Source: Sycon ciliatum
Taxonomy: Eukaryota; Porifera; Calcarea; Leucosolenida; Sycettidae
Length of the DNA stretch: 64,000 nt
Direction: 5' to 3'
NCBI RefSeq assembly: GCF_964019385.1
Contig: NC_088643.1
Location: 46,036,910-46,100,909, forward strand
The translations under genes and the position numbers were made by a program. Below the pieces are notes generated by a model, which did not search any database, was not told where the DNA came from, and saw nothing but the letters and a program-made list of their open reading frames with translations. Numbering within the stretch: position 1 is the first letter of the stretch; every line of letters begins with the position of its first letter. Of this stretch, positions 45,201 to 56,900 are shown piece after piece.

Positions 45201-47997
45201 AACAAGCAAGGTCGACGAAGCCCTGGCGGACATTTCAGCGTCCAGAATACTTGACGGTGTACTGAGGTCTGCGGAGCCACCCATCACCATGATCACGCAT
45301 CGGCCAGTGCAGTGTCTAGATTTGTGCTTTTACTAATTACTGTCTGTGCCTGAGTGTATTACTAGCTGTAGCAGTGATGCCAATGACAGTATGTACTTGT
45401 GGTAGTAAATTGTTTTAATAAATAGCCGTTGTAAATATGAAAAAAGGTTATTATATGTATACAGTCAACTTGGCTAATAACGACTGCGGATATAGCGACA
45501 ATTCGCGAATAACGACAGAATTTCCATGCCCAGAGCAAAGTCCCATCCAACTGTAATACATATAATGGGACTTCGGGTATAACGATACTTCGCGAATAAC
45601 GACACTTTTCTGATGCCCCGCCGAGTGTCGTTCTACGCGAAGTTGACTGTACCATGCCAGCCGGCTCTAGCAGTAGCAGTAGCAGTGATAGGGGTTGCAC
45701 TTGTGCTATAGCAGTAGCAGTGATAGGGGTTGCACTTGTGCTATAGCAGTAGCAGTGATAGGGGTTGCACTTGTGCTATAGCAGTAGCAGTGATAGGGGT
45801 TGCACTTGTGCTATAGCAGTAGCAGTGATAGGGGTTGCACTTGTGCTATAGCAGTAGCAGTGATAGGGGTTGCACTTGTGCTAAGTAACAGTGTAGAGCC
45901 CGTCAACTAATGTCACAGCTACTTCTCCCCTTTGAGTATGAGGCTATGGCTGTGGAAGTGGAGCTCGAATCCACAACCTTAAAAGTAAACTTGACTGGCT
46001 AAACAGTATGCAGCCTAGCCAGATATGGACAAAGACTGGGGCGAAGCCGAACTATGTGTGCGAGAATCGACTACCATTCCCTCGCATTCAGTTCACAGAA
46101 CAACCACCAAGCCCAAGTGACCCTGTATTTAGGGGATATCTTGTTTCAGGGGCACCATGTCCAAAAATCATTACACACAATAAATACTGCCATCTGTGTC
46201 CAACCTGCTAGAACCATGGAGAGTTTAGTGACTGAACCGTAGGAAGGATGTGCAGGCATTCAGACAAGGCTAGTTTCATGCGCTTTTCTGAGCCTAATCC
46301 TAGGCTCTGCTGTGAGGTGTGTGTTGTTGATGTTTCTCTCTCTCTCTCTCTCTCTCTCTTGTGGGTTTCTTCTTGCTGCATATGCCTGTGAACTGCAGAC
46401 CCGAAGACTCAAATTGTGACCACCGTAGCAGCTGGCAGCACAATCGACGTCAGTTGGCATCTTGGTTTTGCGCACAGAGTAAGTAATAGTGGATCAGTGA
46501 AAGAATCACATGATGAATAAACAATCCAGCCTGTTGTGTTCCTCCGTATGCACTGACAATTGGCGCACGTGAATTCAACGTATCCAGTTTGTTTCCATGT
46601 AGTTCTCAGTAATTTGGAAACTTTTTTTTCTTCATAAGAGAAGTTAATGGGTGTGCTTTGTTCCTGTGTGAATGCTGTTTGGCATAATGGGGAAATGTTT
46701 AGCAATGCAACGCTAACCGTTGTCCTTGAGGATATTTGAGGAACGTACGGAAGCGTCCCTCTAACTAACACGGATTTCTTTGCCTAGGGGGTAGTGTTGT
46801 GTGCACTGATTATGATGCTGAGATGCTGACAGCATCGGCAACTGGTACTCTGATGAGTAAAAACGCATACTACACGGCTGAAGACGACGCAAAAAACGCA
46901 TACTACACGGCTGAAGACGCATGTTTAGACATGTGCCAGTGAACAGTGGAGCACTGGACTGTCAAACAATGCTCGCTATCCTAAAATGGTCCCCGACCAA
47001 TGCCTATGGCCCCGTTCTGTGCCCACGGTCTAAACCGCCAAACCGCCACCCTTCGCATTCCCTGCTGCATACATTGGTCTGTCGTAAGCCCATGCAGCCC
47101 ATGCAGCAGTGCTGACAGCAGCATGTCGGCACTAGGTTGGCAGTGAAATCTGACAGATGCTGTTTCACGCGTCGCACGTCGCCAACAGACTGGGTGGGCC
47201 ACTGGCTGCATGGCGAGGTCTTGCCATTCAGACATTGGTTCTGTGCATTTCCCAGACTCCTGTCAGACAACCTTGTTGTCTGGTGCCTGCAACGTGTGCA
47301 TGTAATGGGTGACACGGCAGTTTCTGTGGACGTGCCACATCAATCTAGTGATCAAGCAAAAATGCATTAATACTACAATGAAGCGACAGCCGGAATACAG
47401 AAATACAGAGTCATTGAAATTGGCAGCAGTGTTCCCTTGCTTGCGTGTCATGTTTGGCGTTGATGCCGTGATGCGCAGGCAATTTCTCGGAAATAATAAT
47501 TATAGTAATGAGATAGCAGGTTTTAGACGCATGCACATACACACACATACACACATACATCACCTCAGACATGCCCATCGCGGAAGCGATGATAGCGAAC
47601 AGCTATGTTAGACATAGCAACTTGTGCTGGGATTACACCATTCTATAGCTTGCAAGGCTGATGAATTGACCGCCACTATTTTTAGCCTGGTATCCACCAC
47701 ACAGCTGTTTGAAGTGACTTTTTCTGGCCAGTGAATCCCTATTTTTCATTTTTCCATTTTTTTCTACACACACACACACACCACACCACATACTCCAGCA
47801 TACACTGGCTGTTGGTAACCACCCAGGAGAATGAAAGAAAAGTCAGGAAGAGTCCGAGAAAGTGAAGAAAGACGTGTGTGACCATAATCGTCGGGAATTG
47901 AACCCGCAACCTCTCGATTGGAAATCGACTGCACATACCACTGCACCATATGGGACACACACATACATACACACACACATACACACACACATACACA

Positions 47998-48044
<47 letters not shown>

Positions 48045-48071
48045 ATACACACATACACACACACACACACA

Positions 48072-48122
<51 letters not shown>

Positions 48123-48966
48123 TCATGTTGTATGGTCTGCGCCTATACTAGTAGTTCTACAAGGTTATGCAAGCCAAGTAAGCTTGAAACTTCCTAATAA
48201 CTTTACTACTAATCAGACTGTTTTTCTGAAAAATAATGAAGGGGACTGTTTTTTTGTTTTTTTATTCATATGTTGAGGGAATGGAAAAGGGAAAAAAGTC
48301 TGAAGAATATCTGACAGAGAGAACTTAGCGCAGGCGAAGTGGTTGTTTGAAGCTAGGATTAGTGTAGATGTACGCAGCGTGGTAGTTTGAAAACGTACTA
48401 GATTTCGTAACAACAGTAGGCAAAGAGAAAACCTTTTAAAATGTGACACATGATCAATTTCACTAACCATGTGTCACCTTTTACGATGTCTTCTCTCACT
48501 CTCAATGTACATTGCACTGCATGGGGCACTAACTGATCAAAGGGAAAACAATTGTTGCTTCTCCGAGGTCAACGTTAACATGATCATTGGGCATCGTGTG
48601 CACTCGCGCTGTGTGCACTCGCGCTGTTTGCACTCGCACTGTTTGCACTCGCGCTGTTTGCACTCGCGCTGTTTGCACTCGCGCTGTTTGCACTCGCGCT
48701 GTGTGGACCATGCAAGCCTTAGTAACTGTTATGTGTGTCTACCTGTGTGTACATCTTTGCGGCATCTGTTTATACATGTGTGTCTGTGTATCTTCTCTGC
48801 ATGTGTGTCTGTGTATCTTGTGTGTTCTCAGGGTGGTGTGGAGGTCAACTTGCTGACTCCGATTGCAACGTACAACCTGACGACTGGTTTCGTGCGATCT
48901 GATGATCCAACGTAAGGCCCACAAATGCCTGAATCCTGCTACCAGTCATTGCAACAAACAATGACA

Positions 48967-49033
<67 letters not shown>

Positions 49034-50877
49034 CAGAGAGAGAAGGGGGGGGAGGGAGGTAGGGCAAGAGACATGTATTTGTCCATTTCTTGTACAATGG
49101 AACCTCGGAATTCCGATCACCTTTTGAACCGCGCAAAGTAGTGCGATGTGTGAAAGTGATCATCCTGTATGAAAACATATGGAGGAAAATGTGGGTCCGG
49201 GCAAAAAGGAGTCGGTTGGGTTGGTGAGGTGGTCGGTTCAGTGATGTACAGTGCGTATCGGTTATAGTGTGGTCGTATACAAGAATATACTGCCTACAAG
49301 AATGAACACTCATTTTTTCATAATCATAACACATATTTTATGTGTATATTTATTCTTACAAGCAGTATTATCGCATAGTAGAATATATCGGCCCTAAGAA
49401 TGGATTTTGTGTAGCAAAATATGCCAGATTAGTGCAAAGTGTATCGCCTGTAGTAATAACATCCGTGCTCTGTGCATACTCAATACAGGTAGACTCCCTC
49501 TAATTCGAATACGGTATAATTCGAACATTCCGTGTAATTCGAACTTTTTCGTCGTACCGATCTTCTGCAAGTCACTTCAAGTCAAAATCGAACGCATAAT
49601 TCGAAGTACGAAAAGTGCGCCGGTTGGATAATTCGAACCCAGTCTTCGTACAGAAGAGCTGTTTACAGTACATTGGCTATGTCCTTTGAACGCTTATTTC
49701 GAAGTGAGATTGAGTTGCTATCCTTGTAATTCGAAGTTCATTCTTTTCTCCTTCTCTAGCCAAGAGTAGCTCAAAAATCGATCAATGGTCCGCTGCAGGA
49801 TCGACTATAGCGTTCAAGAAACCCACCTTCTGTCGAAATTTGATTCAAGCCCGTGCGAGGCAAATTGCAAAGGTTTGATTCTTCCAGGTGGCTGACTCTC
49901 TTCGGGGATCTCGATGGCCTTTCTTGCCGCGCCAGCTCGTGTGTGGAGATGTTGGCGCACAACAACACTATTGTCGTAAATATTGTCTATGCCTATGCTC
50001 CACTTCCGTTCTTCAGAACGACGTGCTGCTGTCCGACGGCCTTTCATGACGCGGATTAGGCAGCGCAGTTCTTTTCCGTTGAAATCGTTTCAGGAAAGCT
50101 GCAGTGACTGACAACTTCTTCACTAGAAGATGAAGATAATGTCAAAATGATTTTGTGTCGATCCAGTGTTTAGATGATCCGCGTTGTACATGACCGGCGC
50201 GGTACGAACACCTACAATGTATGTTTCGTTGATGCAAATAAAAATGTGCAAAAAAATATTCAGCACGTGATTTCAAGCATTTTGACATACATATCAGTGC
50301 ATGGGGCTGCATTTGGATAATTAGAAGTTCTGGATAATTCGAAGTTAGGGCCTGGCAATTTGAGGTTCGAATTAAAGGGAGTCTACCTGTACAATAATAT
50401 TCAACACAAAAGGAGAGTTATGTCAAACTGAGCATCGGAGAATCACTTTTTCTGTCCAGTCGGACTCTTTCTTCCGACCTCTCTCGTATCTGCTGCTCCG
50501 CAGTCGCCTAGCACGACCGCGAGTCTGATCCGTGTGTATCATGTGTAGACCTACATGATTGTACGTGTCCACATGCCAAACGTGCGTGCATAATTATAAT
50601 TATGATACCTGTATGTCACACGTGCATATGATATGTCACACGTGATTTATCGTGTGTAAGAAATATCGGCAATAAGAATCAAATGTCGTTTTTCAAACAC
50701 CCACGCTATAACCGATACCTACTGTAGTTGGAAAGCAGTTCTACTGTATTGCAGTGCGATCATGCAGTGGATGAAGAGTGCAGTTACCACGTGATTATTA
50801 CACAGTCTGAAATAGTATGTATACTAACTTAGCATACCGGTGAACGACAAGGGCTTAGTATCCCCCCCCCCCCCTCT

Positions 50878-50958
<81 letters not shown>

Positions 50959-53900
50959 GACTTCTGCATCTCCGTGTCACGCTGCCAGCTGGAATTACGT
51001 GTGCGGCGGCCAATGGCTCCACATGCACACTGCACATCCGCCACCAGGCGCTGGAATGGGGAACTAACTACATCTTCCACTCTTGCGCTGATTTGAACGT
51101 CACCGGTAAGCCACGAGATTTTGAGTTGATACAGTAATATGGTCCCAGTTTGTGCTTGCAATCAATTTGGTCTGCTTAGCCTAATACATGTACCAGGTCA
51201 GTAGAGTGGACATTTGTTTTCCCTTACCCATACTATTGTATAGACAAGGGACAACCTAAGCCTGCCTCCGCATGAGAATAGAATTTACTAATGTTTCTCC
51301 AGAAGTGAGGAAAAGGATTGTGTTTCTCTTTTTTGATGTTCGTCGCAGGATTTTTTTATCAGAAATTTCTTTCAGCCAAAGGCACATTTCTGCAGTCCCT
51401 GGTCCATACCCAGTGCTGTTCAATGAAATCTGTGCACCATGTCCCAGCTAGCAACATGCGCTATGCAGCTCCAGATCTGCAAAAACTTACCTGTGTACTG
51501 CTGCAGCCGCTCACTGACATCATTCGTCTTTCCGGATCTCATTGTGTTCACAGCTGTAGTGCATGTAGGCAGCATGCAAGTGAGCCCTCTATGAATATCT
51601 AGCAATGTGTGTTGCCTGATGCATGACACTCTGAGACTACGACGTAACCTCTGGGAATATGTGTATTTGTTCGTGTGCGTAGCTGCCACCACTTCCATGC
51701 AGGCTGCATGTGGGGCCCGAAACGGCGAGGTTTGCTCTGGCAATGGCAAGTGCATTGATAACATGTGCCAGTGCAACCGCTTGGCATCAGGAACAACCTG
51801 CCAGAATGTCGGTAAGCCATAGGAGACTTCATTGTGCGATTCCATGGTCTCTTCTTTCCTCGTCGATCACCTATATCCACATGAGCCAATGACAAGTGTT
51901 CTATGTGTCTGCATGCGCGTGCGTGCTTAGTTGTAGTCCAGTGTTTTTCATTGGGCACTGAGGTAGCTGTTTACTCTCAAACTATGTTTGGTTGTATTTC
52001 ACGCCGTGTAGGCGGCACGGTCGTACGGATACCTCCATCACTTGTCTGGAATGCTATCTCCTCCCCTCCTCCTCCTCCTCCTCCTCTTCCTCTTCCTCTT
52101 CCTCCTCCTCCTCTGCTCCTGCTAACTAATTACATTTTTTGTTTGTGCTTATGTCATGTCAGACGAGTGCCTCAACGACGAAGATTGCGGTGGCTACAGG
52201 CGTGGTGTGTGTCAGAAGCTTGGGTTCACATCCTACCCCAAGAACCAGTGCTACTGCCGTGCTGGCTGGATGGGCCCTAAGTGTACCAAACGTGAGTCAC
52301 TCCCCACTTTTCACAGTTCTTCAGTGACAGAAATGCATGATGTAGTTGCTCACAGTTGTGGCACTTGTGCTGGGCGGTTTCATGGCTGACGTGTTCTCTG
52401 ACGCCGATAACAATTATAGTGCTTGTGTTAGAAACGGTGGGGTCTCAGGCATTCTGCAATAGTTCAAACATGTACAAGCTCTTGTCTGTGCGACTTGACA
52501 CCAAAGGATGCTCATAGCCTATCAAGATGCTTAACTTATATCAGTGTACACGTGGGTACATCGCATTGAAGTCATTGTACAAAGAACGACGGTGATGTAC
52601 CACAGTACGCATGTAGTAATGTACCCACTCAGCTGACTCAGACGGGTGCAGATTATTTTCAAGTTGCCCCTCCTCACATGTGCATACACACACACACATT
52701 CACACGTGCCAATGGCATCCGCACTCTTGCCACAGCGCAGCATGACAAGCCCACGCACAAGAGTTCCTCTGAGTTCAATTTCCTTGCCGTGTCTCTTTTC
52801 AATTGTCCACACAGAGTCCACACTGACAAATGCTCTCATCGAAGAGACTGGCTATTACCAGAACAAGATGAAGGTCAATGACAACTACTACTTGTACTGG
52901 AAGGTCACACAGGGTGCCACGCCAGAGATTGAGATTGCGATGAAGGTCCGCTCTTCCAGCTGGGTTGGCCTGGGCTGGCGACCAAACAGTAAGTTCAGCT
53001 CCACTCTTCAGCCAGTATGAGATGGCATACAGAGTTTAGCCTCTCTGATACAAAATCTGCCTAGGATCTCTTATGTCACTGTGATCACCTTTCATATAAA
53101 AGTATTCCTTAGTTAGGCATATACTGCAGAAGAAATCTTTCACAGTCAGAGAAACGTCATTCATCGGTTGAGGGAATGGAAAAGGGAAAAGTCTGAGGAA
53201 AAAATGACTTTCACCGCCAGGACTCGAACCAGGGACTTCAGAGAAAACTTCATTTTATACCGCAAGCAAATGCTATGCAATCAAGAAATTAGTGGAGACT
53301 GCTATTCAATCAAGAAATTAGTGGAGACTTCCCTGTTCATTCCTGAAAACTAATGAATAAATCCGAAACTTTGAGGATTTCGAATAGTTGGATTCGTTTT
53401 TTTGGCAAAACAAGTCCATCATTGGTCGTATTGGGACTTTATCGCAGAGAAAGGACTGGTTCATTTGTGCTCCCATGGCTATAGCTAAAGAAAAGGGTGG
53501 AGCACACTCAAGGCTGGTGGCATGTCCTTAGAGCACAGATATGGCACGTCAGTCGACCGTCGCTGCAAGTTGTTACGGAACCCGGATTACACACACTGAT
53601 ATGAAACGTCGCCGCCTTGCTAGACTTGCCTGACTAACACAACGGTCTACATGCACACGCTGCAAAGGCATAGCATAATATTGCTAAACCCAGGTTATGA
53701 ACATTCATTCTATTTCTCTTCTTGTTTGCTTTTTCTGCTCTTGCAGCTGTGACTGCGTCGTGCCTCGACAAGCCCCGTGTTCTGGCACGAGGTAAACCAA
53801 TATTACATTGACGACGTATGCTTACACGGTGCCGCTGAGAATTGACTGATAACTCACCCGTTTTATGCGTCGTGCACATAGCATGCACGCCGCAGTGTGC

Positions 53901-56900
53901 ACATGGCACATGCAAGTCATTGCCGGCAATTCTTGCGGTGCTTTCCATTTCAGGTTTGCTGTCCATCGCGGATTCATGAATCATCCATTTCAAGCAGGCT
54001 AGAAAATGGTGCAATGCAGTGCAATGCAGTAGGACTACATCTGACAAGCCCACTCTTAGCCCGGCTAATCACACGATTTGCTGTGCATGTGCTGTTTATC
54101 TGCACATGACCTGGGCAGAGGCTGAGTGAGCGGCAAGCTTAGCTAGTGCAGTCATACTATGAAATGGACGCATCCCTCCCTTTTTCTCTTCCCTACCTTC
54201 TTGACATAGTGGCAGTGACTTCGGCGATTATTTCATAGTTTTTTTCTTGTTGTATTTTCTGTACATCTTGTGAAGGTACCTCTACACGCCGTTGCCGACC
54301 AGCCAGCGAGCCAGAACCAGAGGGTGAGGGTACCGCCGCACCTGAAGGAACACCTGAGGGCACCGCCGCACCTGAAGGAACACCTGAAGGATCACCGGAA
54401 GGCACGGCCGAGCCGGAGGGCGAGCCCGAGGCCAAGCCAATGTCAGTTCTGCCCGTGTGCGACAGGAACGGCAACCCTGAGCCAGAAGCCACAGCCGAGC
54501 CCGAGGGAACAGCCGCACCCGAGGGAACAGCCGCGCCCGAGGGAACAGCCGCGCCCGAGGGAACAGCCGCGCCCGAGGGAACAGCCGCGCCCGAAGGCAC
54601 CGCAGAGCCCGAGGGAACCGCAGAGCCCGAATCTACCGCAGAACCTGAAGGTACCGGAGAGCCCGAGGGAGAACCAGAGGCACCAGCAGATTTTCCCCAT
54701 CCCATGGACTGTCGCGATATGGTCTTGGCCTCTGCCATTGGTTGCTCATTCCGCCTGCAAGACGCGTACACACGCGACCGTTCCACTCCACAGCCCGATA
54801 CATTCTTTGGTGGTGAGGACAACCTGAAGGGTGCGGTTGGCATGGAAGTAGATGGATGGACGCACGTGAAGTTCATGAGGAAACTCAACACCAGTAAGTG
54901 TTGCATTTTCTTGTTGTTAGTATTGCAGACGCTACTCTCTGGCTAGGTTAGTCCATGGAGTGTGTGTAGTTCTGTCCCACAGCTGCCCCTTGCCTGCGCT
55001 GCAAAAGGTATACAGAAATAGTACTTGTAAGCATATCAATCTCCAATTGCACAGAACTACTGCCTTCTAAAATACTTGTAGGTACATGTATGCTTACCGG
55101 CTCTGCTCAACAAGCCCTGTAAAACATTGTGATAACATTGTGATGTAATGGTGTTGTTGCTGCTTCTGCTGCTGTGCATGTTCAATTGCCACACCGCAGA
55201 CTCTGCATATGACCATCCGTTCACACTGTCTTCACCCATGAACGTCATCTGGGCCCACGGTCAGCGACAGGGTGCATACACATTCAATGTGATGCCCAGC
55301 GGAGTCAACGTCACCACTGCCAGTGATCCGCAGTTCTACCACAATGACGAGATGAAGTATCATGGCTTCAGGAACAACCGCGGCTCAATCTCGGTTGACT
55401 TCAACTCCAAACTCACTCCAGGTAAGTGAACAAACAAATAGACTCTGACCAAGATATCTACAAAGGACTGTCTGTAAACAAAAACACAAAATACTGCACA
55501 AGACAGAAGCCAATGGACTGCTAGATAACATAAGCGGAAGGCAAACAAAATTCAATTATCTTTAGTATTGGACAGATGCTAACTTACCACGTGACCAATT
55601 CGTTCTGTGCCAATGTTGCTAGAAAGATACAAAGCTAATGCAAGAGCCTTGTACTAGAGTCGTCTGTCTGCAGTGCCCTTATTAATCTCCCGTCTCTCTT
55701 TCTCTCTCTATCTATCTCACGTACTTGCGCTGCAGTGCCCACTGGAACACCGGCGGATCTCATCAGTAAGTTCAACTCAGTTGCTTGGGTGTCTCCACAG
55801 TGTCCGGCACATTGCCGTGCAGATCCCGTGCACATTGCTATTGTGTGATCTCATGCGTGCACATCCGTTTTGTCAGACGAAACGTGTGCCTACGGCGCAT
55901 GTAGAGCAGTGTGGGCACCCATCTCCCTGTTCTGCTTGTTTGCTGCTGTTTGTTTATTTGGAGTAGAAGAACGAACAGGCAAAGTTTGCCTTGTTACATG
56001 ACATCGACTGACAGATCTTGATATTCTTTTCATCACTATGCTTGACAACCACTGGAGAGATGAGGGGTGTAACGGAATCACAGCCATTCCGTTCCCCGGG
56101 ACACAGGACACAAAGGACAAGTACTCATTTGTTACATTATTATTATTATTATTATTGACAGTACGGAAAAGCAGACTACTCTGACAGAGACGAACAAGAA
56201 GACTGAGGAAAGGACTCTCGACTACAAAATCGTGCATGCTCATAGCACACATGCACGCGACTAGACGAGACAGTTTGGGGAATGTCATCACACAGGAAAA
56301 CAGCACATCATTTTACAACAGGGGTGAGCTTCTTGGCTCGCAGTACCAGGGGATGAACGTGCTGAGGGTTGCTTCGAATCCACTCACTAATGGCTGCATG
56401 CGTTGTAATGTTGTGCTGTGCTTGCGCTGTGATTGTGCTGTGCTCAGGCTGGAAGACTCCTGGCGACTGTACTGGTGCTGGATGTACTTACAAGGTGAAG
56501 GGCAACCTTGACGGCACACGCTCCAAGATCAATATTGAGATCGAGTGGAACAACGCCAACAACTGGGTGGCGCTCGGTACCAGCACCAACCGCCAGATGG
56601 TGAGGATAGGCCGCCACGAATTAAAGAAAAGCACACAGTGTACAAGACACACGAATTAAAGAAAAGCACAAAGTGGTGTACAAGACTTAGTACTGCTGTG
56701 TATATAGAAATCCAGTGGAATGATCGCCCGCGGTCGGCACCCTCTCATTTGCTTAGCGCATACATGCACTGAAATACTGTAAAAAAAAATAAATAAATTT
56801 TATGGACCGGCAGTCCTCACGGCTGCACGGCCCGTGGCCGCTTGACTTCTCGACAGATTTCAATGTCGGCAACAGTATGTTGCGCACACTTAGCTGTGTT

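Noticed and set aside
47872-47952. tRNA-Gly gene (TCC)
   Set aside because: A and B boxes are good but the acceptor stem does not pair and the T-stem has a mismatch; better explained as a SINE head.
54193-54906. 237-codon minus-strand ORF rich in Pro-Ser-Gly-Ala
   Set aside because: Antisense shadow of the PEGT repeat in exon 9, whose plus-strand frame joins DOMON sequence at both ends.
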